From Bilabrum cf. latius (taxonomy: Eukaryota > Bigyra: Bicosoecida > Bigyra > Bicosoecida), in the NCBI GenBank assembly GCA_965178125.1, contig OZ237767.1:62001-126000 (forward strand): a stretch of DNA of 64,000 nt, in the 5' to 3' direction. Positions within the stretch are counted from its first letter, which is position 1. Each line of letters starts with the position of its first letter. Made by a program: the position numbers and the translations under genes. A model generated the notes under the pieces. That model saw only the letters and a list, made by a program, of their open reading frames with translations. It was not told the origin of the DNA and ran no database searches. This document shows, piece after piece, positions 24,521-36,048 of this stretch.

Positions 24521-25839
24521 TCACACCTCTGGCAGATCCTCGCACATCATCAGAGGATCCTCACGAATCTCCCCCAGCACACCCACCGCATCCCCAACAG
24601 CCACCTCCCAGCAGCTCCTCCCACCGCCATCCCGCCGCTTCAGGTACCAGTCCGCATCCCGCACGCCGTGCGCCAGTGCTAGCACGCACCCCCCGTGACC
24701 TCCAGCACACGCAGCTGTCAGCGCGTTCCAGCCCGCCCCATCCACGGCTTCGTGCCCGCCAGCTAGCCTGCCCAGCCTCAGGCGCTTGGCTAGCTCCATG
24801 GGCCTGCCCTCGCTGGCCATCTGCATCACCAAGCCCGCGTCCCTATGCGCGTCATGGGCGTGTCTCCAGTGCAGCATGTGTCTCATCCTGCGCCGGAACG
24901 GGTTGTAGTACTGCACTCCCCATAGCTCTCGAGGGTCCACATCGCGGAAGAGCGCTTCGAGCAACTTGGGAGGGTCGTAGCCGTGCTCTTCGAGGGCCTT
25001 GGTCATGACTGGAATGAATGTGCATGGCTGCTGGTGCCTCTTAGCCATCATGCGAGGGACCCAGGGAAGCTGCTCGAGCAGGAGCGACATGTGGGTGCGA
25101 CTCTTGAATTCATGCCACTGTCCGAGGATGATGCCGGAGTGAAGAATGGCTGCAGTTCGCCTTGAGCTCGCCCACGGGTCATTATCGAACGTATATTTGA
25201 AACCTGACTCAACGAATGCGTCATGTATATAGCTGCTGCTCTGCTTTTCCTGCGCAACAAACACTCAATTTGGAACCGACACGCATTCAACTCCTTCGCG
25301 ACCGCAGTCCAGTACTTTAGCATCACACCATACTTACAGAATACATCATGAAATACTTTCTTCTGAAAAATAGCATGAGCTCGAAGGACTCCTGCTGTCC
25401 GCGAGTGAATTCGAACAAGTCAGGCATATATCCATCCCATTCCTTCTCGATTCGTCCACGATCTTCACCGTACTCTTGGACTGCCTTCATATATGCCTTC
25501 TAGCTCTCTATGAGGTGCTGTTTGTTGCACGCAAGCTCGAGCAACTCAGCAGGTGCAGCCCACACCTGCTCGGCCATCATGAGATTATACTAGTACTGGT
25601 CCCCACGAATGCTCTGCGCGGTCTACAGGCAGTCTCAATCTCGATAATAGTGGATGTTTGCATTGTACATAATGCAAACTTTCCGCTGATAAACATACCG
25701 AATCTTGCAGTAGAAGCCGGCTTGCCGGTCGGCAGCAAACGATTAGCAACTCAATGGACTGAGGCAATTTGTGGGCATCCCTACCGCTAGCCTCAACAAT
25801 GTTTGAAATGGAAGAACACCTTTTGGCAAACGGATTCAT
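24521..25839 (-). CDS. F-box-like/ankyrin-type protein, copy B (three exons)
   Basis: Exons are 25839-25699, 25613-25338 and 25249-24521, phase 0 throughout, 381 residues, stop TGA. TAG at 25590 and 25500 is shared with both other copies; the position that is TAG in copy A is CAG here (25028). The first donor is gtatgt rather than gtgagt. The reading frame is intact. Copies differ by a few substitutions, mostly conservative, so all three may be expressed. The function is inferred only from the ankyrin-like C terminus. Confidence 0.72.
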
Positions 25840-25859
25840 TATAGGTGTGGTAGTGGCGC

Positions 25860-27238
25860 TTGAATGATACTCGAAATTAGGAAATCAGTGTGGTCAAAGT
25901 TAAAGCACACACAACCCTTCTCGCTGCACCGGACGTGCATGCTCGCCTCTCTGAAGGATCGTGAGACGCAGAGACGGTCATGGAGGAGGAAATGGTGGGT
26001 CCCGACCGGGGACCCCGATGTGGGACTGGACCGCGCCTTGTGCCGGGCACACGCTCCGCACCTGTATGCTTTCTCCTTGTGAAGGCAACAGGCTGGGGGC
26101 CTGTGGGGGACCACACTGATGGCGAAGAATGGGAACTCGGCGGCATAGGCTGAGAACGGGGGGCCTTTGGCCTGAAAGGGTCGAGGGTCTTGTAGTCCTT
26201 GCTTTAGGGCTCCTCTGGATCTTGGTGATCACCCAAACCCCTTCGGGGGCGACGGTGCATCTGGGTGCTTACGGAATCTTTACCCGACAATGTATTTGTG
26301 TATTTCCGGACCTAATGCTTAGCTGAGTCGACAAGTCGTGTGGCATAATTGAGGTGAGGGGAAAAGGGAGGTTTGGAATGGAGGGGAATGTGAACAAGAT
26401 GTATGGGGTGAATCCGGAGGAAGCAAGAGGGACAGACAGGAAGGCATCTCGGAAGGGGGCGTTCGGAGATCATGATTGACGCGACGGGGAACAGAGATGA
26501 GCCAGAAGAATAGGCGGGCACAGGCGGAGAGGAGGTGAAGATGAAGAAGAGGGCCTGCCTGACATTGGTCTCGTCTCACTTCATACGGGTATACTGTGGG
26601 CAACTACTAAGGGTTCCAAATTTTTGATTGGGGGAATAGAAGAGGGTACAGTCTTCCCGTTCAGACATCGTCATTGGAAGAATAGGCAGTCGCAGATAAG
26701 TTGGTTGCATCGCTACAACGACATGCGACTAGAGAGCAAGGTGGGACATTCTGAATATTGTTGCCTGCACCTACTCGGTCCCAATTTGCAATAATACGAA
26801 GGCATAATAATTCTCTGTTCAACCTGTCCGTTGGTATTTGCTGAGAAAGACGGCGATGGGGACGGAATAAGCTGGCCCGCACCGGTCTAAGGCTGCCGGC
26901 CTCGGCAGCAGCCGAACACCATATTGATGCTACTCGGACGGCAGGAGGGCCCGTCCGTTGTCCTCTCGCCATTCTGACTCACACTTAGAACTTAGCTTCC
27001 GCCTGCTTAAAAGCCAAGGCTACGCCCACCACCCTGGTCAAGTGGTCCTTGCTCATGTAGTACACGGCGTTTTCCAACTGACATCGTGACTTCCATGAAA
27101 GCTTCTTTTACAGACTCAACCACCCAAATACAACCAGACATGGCATCGAACACAGAGCCGTCGCCATGTGCCTGAATCCACCGATGGATTTGTCCACCAG
27201 CGGAGACACACAACGAATTCTCCGGGCCCGGGCGGGTG
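25860..27238. repeat. Repeat-rich stretch without a supported gene
   Basis: It includes a second copy of the 10250-11000 repeat (26310-26790). I see no frame with coding character under either code. Confidence 0.5.
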
Positions 27239-27395
27239 GGAAAAGAATTCAAGACGATCTGTCAGTCCTGAGCTCTTCCACCCCGAATGGAGGCGATTGA
27301 CTGGAGAAATGCCAACCTCCACTCTTCGTGGCCTGCCTCTTCCGTTAATCAGATTACGATGTCTAACGCTACAATTCCTCTTCCCACCTACGGAC
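27239..27395. repeat. Left arm of a ~157-bp inverted repeat
   Basis: Its reverse complement matches 28945-29101 nearly perfectly; a third, diverged copy lies at about 2697-2850. The arms enclose about 1.55 kb with a recombinase fragment and the ORF at 27958. Confidence 0.85.
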
Positions 27396-27707
27396 AAGGT
27401 GTTGCGGCGTTCTCCTTCTTCGCAGAGCCATCCTCATCGCACAGACGCTTATCATCTCATTTGACGTCAACAACGAATCAGACTCTGTCTCCTTAATACC
27501 AGACTTCCAGTCGGCTTGCTTGCACAGGTCCTCCACTGACATACCCCCTACGGCGGCGAATGTTGCGCCCGTTCGTCTGCACGAGTGCGTGGTGAAGAAC
27601 TCCGTGACCTCTCTCAGACCCGTGCAGTACTCTTCCATCCTCCTCCGGATAGCTGTCGTCCAGCTTGTCGTCTGCCAACGCTTTGTCCTCTTGGCGTCTG
27701 GATTCAT
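27369..27707 (-). pseudogene. Tyrosine recombinase C-terminal fragment
   Basis: About 112 codons. The segment THSCRRTGATFAAVGGMSVE, followed by LCKQADWKS, fits the conserved box II of tyrosine recombinases: the HxxR pair, then a helix and a His/Trp position. The catalytic Tyr and box I Arg are not present, so this is a remnant. Eukaryotic elements with such enzymes include Cryptons and DIRS-like retrotransposons; I cannot tell which. It sits in the loop of a second, inner inverted repeat (about 27388-27503 with 27707-27822). Confidence 0.6.
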
Positions 27708-27822
27708 GGTATTCAGGAGACAGAGTCTGATTCGTTGTTGGCGTCAAATGAGATGATAAGCGTCTGTGCGATGAGAATGGCTCTGCGAAGAAGGAGAACG
27801 CGGTAACACCTTGTCCGTAGGA
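27388..27822. repeat. Inner inverted repeat (~115-bp arms, ~200-bp loop)
   Basis: Arms are about 27388-27503 and 27707-27822; both contain gagacagagtctgattcg or its complement. Part of the left arm overlaps the end of the outer inverted repeat. Confidence 0.8.
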
Positions 27823-27957
27823 GACTACAAATCGTAAGGTGCTAAAGTTGCAGCAGCCGCCGCCCAGAATTTGTACTTGGGCGATTTTTCGCTCGTCTTA
27901 GCGCATCCATAATTAATAACCAGAATAATTTGTAGGGTAAAGAAACCACACAAAGTA

Positions 27958-28649
27958 ATGTGCAACCACGAATGGCTGCAGATGTACTACCAACCCAAGG
28001 ACCAGACGAGGCTGATCGCAGGACAGGTGCCGGTGGGAGGCAACGCGCCCAGCGAGAAGGTCTGCAAACACCTGAAGTACCCGGAGAGGTACATTTTCCG
28101 AGACTTCGTCGTTCTACACACCGGGAAACTTGGTACCGGCGCATGGAAGGTCTTAGAGGAACTGGCGAGGATCAGGCGAGAGCGTGTTGGGCCAGAACAG
28201 AGCAAGAGCGTGGACGCACAGGTCAGGACGTGGGCCAGGCGCATCACGATGAGTTTGGCAACGACACGGGCGAAGTACATGAACGACTATTACAAACATG
28301 TTCAGCTGGTTACTACGCGCCGTGCCATTGCCGAGGAGGAGAAGAAGAGGGAGGACGCAGAGAGAGCGGAACAGCAACAGGAAGCAGCAGCAATGGCAGC
28401 GGCAGGTGAGGCGGCAGAGGCCGCAGCACTCGCAGCAGTCGTTGAACAGACCGAAGCTGAAGCCGACCAGCAGCAGGGAGAACTGCCGGTCGCACTCAAC
28501 CTGCAGGGCGGAGCCCGGGGAGGAGCAGTCGCAGCTGCTGACCCTGGCGAAGCACCTCCTCAAGGGATCGAGCCCGAGGATCCAGGAGCTCCAGCTGCAG
28601 CACAACCCCACCACGGCGGGGTATAGGTGCTTCTGGATCATCCTGAGTG
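27958..28649 (+). CDS. Coiled-coil protein of a dispersed, probably element-borne family
   Basis: ATG at 27958; TAG at 28624-28626 is read as Gln and the frame ends at a TGA about 24 bases later. The N-terminal half has LIAGQVPVGG, FRDFVVLHTGKLG and a basic helix (LARIRRERVG). The second half is a Glu/Ala/Gln-rich coiled coil. A diverged homologue lies at 12932-13498 and a fragment at 12650-12840. No enzyme motif is visible. The position between inverted repeats suggests it belongs to a transposable element. Confidence 0.5.
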
Positions 28650-28944
28650 AACTCGGGAGTCTCGATGAGTGCCACAGAGATTAAGAGTTGGACGAGGGTC
28701 CGGTGCGAAATCTCGAAGGTGATGATGATGATTGAATGTAACGATACGACTTTTCACGAATGGCTGTCACGTCACACCCCCAGGGTGGGCCCATCAAAGA
28801 TGACCTCAGAGAACAACGCGATCAAAAGACCCGCAGCTCCCCCCCTAGAGCAAAGGCCAAAGCCTCAAGAGAAAGAAAATGAAAGAAAGAAGAACCCCTC
28901 GTCCCGAAGAGGATTTCCAAACCATCATAGTGCTACACATACCG

Positions 28945-29101
28945 AGACCGTAGGTGGGAAGAGGAATTGTAGCGTTGGACATCGTAATCTGATTAACGGA
29001 AGAGGCAGGCCACGAAGAGTGGAGGTTGGCATTTCTCCAGTCAATCGCCTCCATTCGGGGTGGAAGAGCTCAGGACTGACAGATCGTCTTGAATTCTTTT
29101 T
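28945..29101. repeat. Right arm of the ~157-bp inverted repeat
   Basis: Reverse-complement partner of 27239-27395. Confidence 0.85.
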
Positions 29102-29369
29102 GTTATGGTCCAATGGCTTCGGGTGCAGGTGCAGATATGGCCCACCCGGCGTCGCGCTCAGGCGTGATGGCCCGGCTCTAGCAGTTCTGGCGTGGCATAT
29201 TCACGACGTTGGCCTTGAAAGAACTTGGTCCGACAGGGTCAACTGTTCGTTCGCGAACGTTCAGCTAACTAGTTTGTAAGGCGATATTTCATGATTATAG
29301 AATTACAGTTTTCTGTTGCGACCTTGATGATCATTGACCAACAGGCAGCAAACACAACTGAGCATTGCC

Positions 29370-32300
29370 ATGAAGTACCCAACTCCGATGATTCTGGCTA
29401 CTTTGTGTGTGGCAACTGCTGTAGCCACTAGCGATGGGGCTCGCCACAATCGCCAATTGAACAAGCTCACGCGGATTGAAAGCAAGCAGATGACCAAAAT
29501 GATCCACGCTGATGCGGGCTCAACAACCTAGAGTGGGCTTGATGGTTTTCGATTCGATGAGTATCGCAATGTTAGATTCGATGCCATGGAGATTGCTATT
29601 ACATCAGAAGGTGTAGTCCTATCTGGCCCCGTTTCCTTCATTGGCGGACGAGACGCAAAATGCGTCATCAGCGCTATTACAACATCCGCGAATGACGTTT
29701 ATAGAGCTGCTACTATACTACTATAGACAGTTAAGCGCCTGGATCAGGCAACTGGTGCAGTGGGACTGGCCTCGTCGACACAATCTTCTCAAATTACCAC
29801 AGCACCCGGTAAGTCCTACTTGAATAGTAATTGTCAAAACTGGCACCAACACTCACCCCACTATGTAACGTCAGATACAAATAAGGATAACTTGAATTGA
29901 GGCATAACTCTCACCTTGAAATTTGCTCGCAGGCACTCAAAGTGCGACCGTACTTGGCGCAGCTCGACGAGCCGTGCAAGAAGGCCACCCTGACCATGAT
30001 GCCACAATGATTGTGGTCGAGGCCATCAACCAGTGCATTCAATCCAGATCTCATGCCGCGCTTCAAGTTGGACCAGCAGATCCGATGGCTATGCATGGTG
30101 CCCCCGGCCCGACAGGGACCAGCACTCTCGCAGCGCGAGCAGCCGGTCCTTCGAGTCGCAGCGTCGATGAGGAGTCGAGTGGCAAGGGTCCTATGGCCGC
30201 TGCAGGATCTGTAGACCCTGTATCCCGCGGTGATGCTCCCTCTTACAGCCCCACTGAAGGAGCAGGTGGCCAAGGTGGATCTGCAGGGCCGCAGAGTCAA
30301 TCTTTCTACCGGCCTGGTTTCTCGGATGCAGTGGGAACAGGGCGGCCGGGTGAGGACCAGGACAAAGGTGCATCTCATGGATCTGGCACACAGCATGCTA
30401 GCAGGGGCATGTCCGTGGACTGGACTGGTCCTGACATCCGGATCGACGAAGCGCGCCGTGATGGGTCTCCTGGTTCCGGTTCTTCTGGTGAGACGAGACA
30501 GAGCAGTACGTCGCTTGGATCTGGCGCCCACACCGTTTCGCTACAACCCGGTCATGGTCAACCTCCGAGCGTACCAGGAGGCGACCCACCAGCTGTGCAT
30601 GCGAGTCATGGTGCGTCAGGGGGGACAAGCAGGGCGGACATGGTTTCACAGGGCCAACCGGGTTACGGCGATGCGGCTGACCATCTCCAAGCTGCGGCAT
30701 AGCAAGTAGACCAATGGCAACACTAGTACCAGCCTCAGCAAGGCACCCCTCCTGCTCCGGGTGCGAATGTACCCCCAAATGCGCCCCCACCTACCGAATG
30801 GGACTCGACACCGGCATCACAAATGACGCGGCGTACCATTGGGGCAGCGCTCGCAGACGCGGGCCAAGCGGCTCGGAACGGTCGAGTCGACAGGTCGACC
30901 TCGCCAGACCTGCGCCAATGGGGCACAGCCACTTGGCTTGATGAAGATAACAAGGCACCTGATCTCAAGGAATGGTCTTCGCTTGTACCCCAGGAAAGCA
31001 CCGAATCTTCATTCGAGAATCTTGCAGATGCACCTGACGCCGTGCAGGACCTCCAGCACGCGCTTGACGGGTCTGATACGAGCTCTGAGGACTCACAGGA
31101 GAGCGTGCACTCAGACCATGCAGGTGATTCGCATTCAGGCGAGCGGCTCAAATCTGGGCGTGGAGCCGGAGAGGTAGATGCGATGGACTAAAGCTCTCAA
31201 AGAGCTCCTCAGACGGATGGGTCTGCACCTGCGACCCTGCACCCGGTTGTCCTGAGAGGAAATAGCGTCCCAAATCAGGCCACCGCAGCTGAGCAGCGTG
31301 CATCCGGTCAACACTCACCAGACTGGGGTAGTGCACCGGACCTGAACCTGGGCATGGGCATGGGCATGCCAGGTCTTCCTGGGCTCAACTCCGAGAAGGA
31401 GGAGGAGGAGGAGGAGGACTCATCTGAGGCCATGCAAGATTAGAGCTCCGCGTCAACAGGGCCTATTCCAGGAGGCAGCATCTAGCAAGAAGCCAACCAA
31501 GGCCCACTGCAAGCACAGCCTGTGCTGGGATCATCGCGCATGGGGGTGCTTACACCAAGCAACCTCTGGCGCCAGGACGAATCAAGCGGCAGTGGTCACG
31601 GTTGGCTCGTGCAGACCCAATCACGGAGGCGGCGTCCTAGCGATACCAACTCTCCTCCTGAGGGCGAAGCTCAAGACGAGCACGAAGGATCCGGACTACA
31701 CCAGACCCAGGCCCCCTCAAGCTCACATCGTGATGGTGAAGCTCAAGACGAGCACGAAGGATCCGGACCAGACCAGACCCAGACCCACTCCCGCTCCCAT
31801 CGTGATGGCGAAGCTCAAGACGAGCACGAAGGATCCGGACCAGACCAGACCCAGACCCACTCCCGCTCCCATCGTGATGGTGAAGCTCAAGACGAGCACG
31901 AAGGATCCGGACTACACCAGACCCAGGCCCCCTCAAGCTCACATCGTGATGGTGAAGCTCAAGACGAGCACGAAGGATCTGGCCCCGGCCAGGCCCCCTC
32001 AAGCTCCCATCGTGATGGCGAAGCTCAAGACGAGCACGAAGGATCCGGACTACACCAGACCCAGGCCCCCTCAAGCTCCCATCGTGATGGTGAAGCTCAA
32101 GACGAGTACGAAGGATCCGGACTACACCAGACCCAGGCCCCCTCAAGCTCCCATCGTGATGGTGAAGCTCAAGACGAGCACGAAGGATCTGGCCCCGGCC
32201 AGGCCCCCTCAAGCTCCCATCGTGATGGTGAATCTCAAGACGAGCACGAAGGATCTGGCCCCGGCCAGGCCCCCTCAAGCTCCCATCGTGATGGTGAATC

Positions 32301-32646
32301 TCAAGACGAGCACGAAGGATCCGGACCAGACCAGACCCAGGCCCCCTCAAGCTCCCATCGTGATGGTGAAGCTCAAGACGAGCACGAAGGATCTGGCCCC
32401 GGCCAGGCCCCCTCAAGCTCCCATCGTGATGGTGAATCTCAAGACGAGCACGAAGGATCTGGCCCCGGCCAGGCCCCCTCAAGCTCCCATCGTGATGGTG
32501 AAGCTCAAGACGAGCACGAAGGATCCGGACTACACCAGACCCAGGCCCCCTCAAGCTCCCATCGTGATGGAGAACAGCATGGTCGCATGAAGCCTCGTTG
32601 CCTGGCAGTAGTCCTGCTATCTATCGACCACCAGCTGTGTTGTTAA
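29370..32646 (+). CDS. Secreted Ser/acid-rich tandem-repeat protein, copy 2
   Basis: Exon 1 is 29370-29808 with a signal peptide (MKYPTPMILATLCVATAVAT); the intron 29809-29932 has gtaagt and gctcgcag; exon 2 starts at 29933 in phase 1. TAG codons at 29529, near 29724, 30700, 30724 and near 31440-31485 are read as Gln. A TAA at 31189-31191 lies in the same frame, with similar Ser/Gln/Asp-rich sequence on both sides. Either the protein ends there (about 565 residues), or the TAA is a nonsense mutation older than the duplication, or it is removed by a tiny intron. Beyond it the frame continues through about 13 units like EAQDEHEGSGPGQAPSSSHR to TAA at 32644. Probably a surface or matrix protein. 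Confidence 0.6.
31660..32570 (+). repeat. Coding minisatellite in repeat-protein copy 2
   Basis: About 13 units of 60-72 bp sharing gatggtgaagctcaagacg and agcacgaaggatc. The array is more homogeneous than in copy 1 and has its own subtypes (for example ggactacaccagacccagg), so the arrays have expanded separately. Confidence 0.9.
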
Positions 32647-33345
32647 CCCAAGCACTTCATACTCGCAGGTTAAAGGCCTGCTATTCAGCCAGCTGTGTCG
32701 CGGCTCGGTGTCGATTGGGGCAGTTTTGTGAGGGCCATTTGGTGGTATTAGGGCCTATGACCATTTATGCTAGTTTTACGATTCAGCTGACATCAAGGTT
32801 TCCGAAAGTTCATAAACACGTTTTAGACAGAGTACTCGATGATAGTCTATAAGTTGCGAGTCAACTTGCGACCAGGGTGCCGGATCTGGCCCAAAGATCA
32901 TCTGGGATCCGGATTCCGGATCCATTCACCGAGGCTTTCCAGATCTCACCTGAGATGAGGCAGGGGATGAGAGGAGCTCAAGGGTAGTTGCGCGCTTGTG
33001 GTGTCCATCAGCACATTGGTGGAACCAGACGCTGGAGCTAGCTTGGAAAAAAATAAAAAATAGGATGCGTACACGCAGCATCCGGATCAACACATAAGTA
33101 TCTGGATTATGCACCCGTTTCACCGGGCGAAACTATCGTTGGATACGATAGGGATTCAAAACCAACACGCAAAAACAAAATAAAAAACGGCCACCTCCCA
33201 GCGCCGCTGTTTGGAGTAAGTAACCGCTACTGGAAGGGTCTCCATGGTGAATTGAAGTAGGCAAAAGTGCAGCACCTGCTCGGCACCGTTCATGAATCGC
33301 AAACCCTTATGTCACGCACAAATCAGCGCTGATCGCTCGACTTGG
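32647..33345. other. Duplicated spacer (copy of 20760-21430)
   Basis: No gene seen; near-identical to the spacer after repeat-protein copy 1, with small indels. Confidence 0.55.
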
Positions 33346-33348
33346 ACC

Positions 33349-33791
33349 TTACCCTTGGAACGAGTCCATCATCTCGCCGACATCTTGCTGCCCCCCTTGG
33401 AGCCCAGATTTCCTCGCAACTGCCAGCACCCCGTCGTCCGATGGGCTGTCCGAGACTGGCACGGACACCTTGGTCACCACCGTGGTGTTTGTTCCCCGGG
33501 GAATAGTGGCAGGGTCAAGCTGTGCCACCACCCGCACGACGATCGGCCCCCCAGAGGGGCAAGGGACCCCTGTTCCCTGGCCCGCGATGAGCGTCCTGGC
33601 CCCCGAGTCCACGTCGATCTGCTTGGATAGCGCGCGGTTGGGGGTCGTACAGTCGGCCGTGACCTGCACCAGCACCCTCGCCAGCCCGCCGTAGGTCCCG
33701 CAGGACTCGCTGCCCGGCTGACACTTGCAGGCCGGGTCTCCGCTGCCGACGCCCAGCACGCGCCCGGGCCCCGACTCGATCGTGGCGCTGA
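33349..33791 (-). pseudogene. GH2 hydrolase 3' fragment
   Basis: It matches the last ~148 codons of the full hydrolase including the TAA end. It breaks at 33791, where unrelated sequence with its own open frame begins. Confidence 0.75.
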
Positions 33792-34355
33792 GAAAAGGCT
33801 ACAGAATCAGAGCCAGAGACCCAAGCAGCAGCAAGTGTATCAACACCAACGGCTATCAACACGTTCACCGGCGAGGAGGATCCCGACCAATCGCGGTCTT
33901 CGCACACTAACCCTCCAGCGGGCCAGGTAAAACTGGAGGAGTGCACAACCACCACAAATCTAGGCTACGCCGAGATCGACAATATCAAGGCCCGGAGAGG
34001 GGCCAGTGGCAGTTGGGCTGCCGCTGCAGGAGAGCCACTGGAAGCTGATGCGGATGGGTACATCAAGGGGGCGGAGGGCGCTGCTTGGGGCAGGTCTCCA
34101 GAAGGCGAGTCAGACCAGCAGAACGGGGATGGGGCAGGAAGGTCGGGGCGTCCTACCCGCATGGCCCGATAGAGACGGGAATGGGGAAATGGGTGCAATG
34201 GACTGGTGGAGTCCGCACTCAATGGTCATCACGACACCTCCTGCACAGCAGATGGTGCCCATGACTCGGCTAAACTATTAATCTCTACGAGCCGAGTTCA
34301 TGGAGCTGTCGTCTTGCCTGTGTTGGAGAACGCGCGAGGCTTCCGGCGGATGTAA
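33792..34355 (+). pseudogene. Unknown coding fragment spliced onto the GH2 remnant
   Basis: The frame is open from the junction to TAA at 34353-34355 (187 codons plus stop) with one TAG near 34169 read as Gln. There is no start codon. The composition is acidic, Ser/Thr/Gly-rich, then GRPTRMAR and a hydrophilic tail. It has codon use like the host genes, so it is probably the 3' part of a gene or element moved here. I do not recognise it. Confidence 0.4.
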
Positions 34356-34728
34356 AACTGGTAACAGCTTGCACAGAGCCGGAATCGGAAAGGAGCTGGC
34401 ATACCGATGGTCGAAAAGCCCTACTCTGGGTATCGAGCCCGAGGCTTCAGGTGTTTCAGTTGCGCCACAGCCTCACCACCTGATGACGATGGCAGACCAC
34501 CACTCTCACCTGTACTTTCAAACTCCACTACAACAGCCGAGTCGGCTTGAATCAGTCTATTCTGCAGAAACGAAGCAGGCATTCAGCTTGCTTTGCGCCA
34601 CCATCTTGGCTTCAGTAGCAACTACAGTTGTATCAAGCCGGACCATTGGACAGCTCTAGGCGATCCCTCTCACATGAGAAAGCGACACGTGGGCTATGCA
34701 TCACAACATCAATCGATCGATGCCCGTA
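34356..34728. other. Spacer, partly a copy of 24300-24520
   Basis: From about 34490 it matches the downstream flank of ankyrin copies A and B; the first part is unique. No gene seen. Confidence 0.45.
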
Positions 34729-36048
34729 TCACACCTCTGGCAGATCCTCGCACATCATCAGAGGATCCTCACGAATCTCCCCCAGCACACCCACCGCATC
34801 CCCAACAGCCACCTCCCAGCAGCCCCTCCCACCGCCATCCCGCCGCTTCAGGTACCAGTCCGCATCCCGCACGCCGTGCGCCAGTGCCAGCACGCACTCC
34901 CCGTGACCTCTAGCACACGCAGCTGTCAGCGCGTTCCAGCCCGCCCCATCCACGGCTTCGTGCCCGCCAGCTAGCCTGCCCAGCCTCAGGCGCTTGGCCA
35001 GCTCCATGGGCCTGCCCTCGCTGGCCATCTGCATCACCAAGCCTGCATCCCTATGCGCGTCATGGGCGTGTCTCCAGTGCAGCATGTGTCTCATCCTGCG
35101 CCGGAACGGGTTGTAGTACTGCACGCCCCATAGCTCTCGAGGGTCCACATCGCGGAAGAGCGCTTCGAGCAGCTTGGGAGGGTCGTAGCCATGCTCTTCG
35201 AGCGCCTTGGTCATGACTGGAATGAATGTGCATGGCTGCTGGTGCCTCTTAGCCATCATGCGAGGGACCCAGGGAAGCTGCTCGAGCAGCAGCGACATGT
35301 GGGTGCGATTCTTGAATTCATGCCACTGTCTGAGGATGATGCCGGAGTGAAGAATGGCTGCAGTTCGCCTTGAGCTCGCCCACGGGTCATTATCGAACGT
35401 ATATTTGAAACCTGACTCAATGAATGCGTAATGTATGTAGCTGCTGCTCTGCTTTTCCTGCGCAACAGGAACTCAATTTGGACACCGACACGCATACGAC
35501 TCCTTCGCGACCGCAGTCCAGTACTTAGGCATCATTCCATACTTACAGAATACATCATGAAATACTTTCTTCTGAAAAATAGCATGAGCTCGAAGGACTC
35601 CTGCTGTCCGCGAGTGAATTCGAACAAGTCAGGCATATATCCATTCCATTCCTTCTCGACTCGTCCATGATCTTCACCGTAATCTTGGCATGCCTTCATG
35701 TACGCCTTCTAGCTCTCTATGAGGTGCTGTTTGTTGCACGCAAGCTCGAGCAACTCAGCAGGTGCAGCCCACACCTGCTCGGCCATCTCGAGATTATACT
35801 AGTATTGGTCGCCACGAACGCTCTGCGCGGTCTGCAGGCAGTCTCAATCACGATAATAGTGGTTGTTTGCATTGTACATAATGCAAACTTTCCGTTGAAA
35901 AACTCACCGAATCTTGCAGTAGAAGCCGGCTTGCCGGTCGGCAGCAAACGGTTAGCAACTCAATGGACTGAGGCAATTTGTGGGCATCCCTACCGCTAGC
36001 CTCTACAATGTTTGATATGAAAGAACACCTTCTGGCAAACGGATTCAT
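34729..36048 (-). CDS. F-box-like/ankyrin-type protein, copy C (three exons)
   Basis: Exons are 36048-35908, 35822-35547 and 35457-34729, phase 0, 381 residues, TGA stop, the same splice sites as copy A. TAG at 35799 and 35709 is read as Gln; the third position is CAG (35236). The frame is intact. No F-box exon copy follows it downstream, unlike copies A and B, because unrelated sequence has been joined there. Confidence 0.72.

Noticed and set aside
20730-32852. Conserved ~84-codon frames at 20730-20984 and 32598-32852
   Set aside because: They start at TTG, have no domain features and are simply part of a recent DNA duplication.
34400-34450. tRNA-like T-loop ggctcgatacc on the minus strand
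   Set aside because: Only three stem pairs and no cloverleaf.
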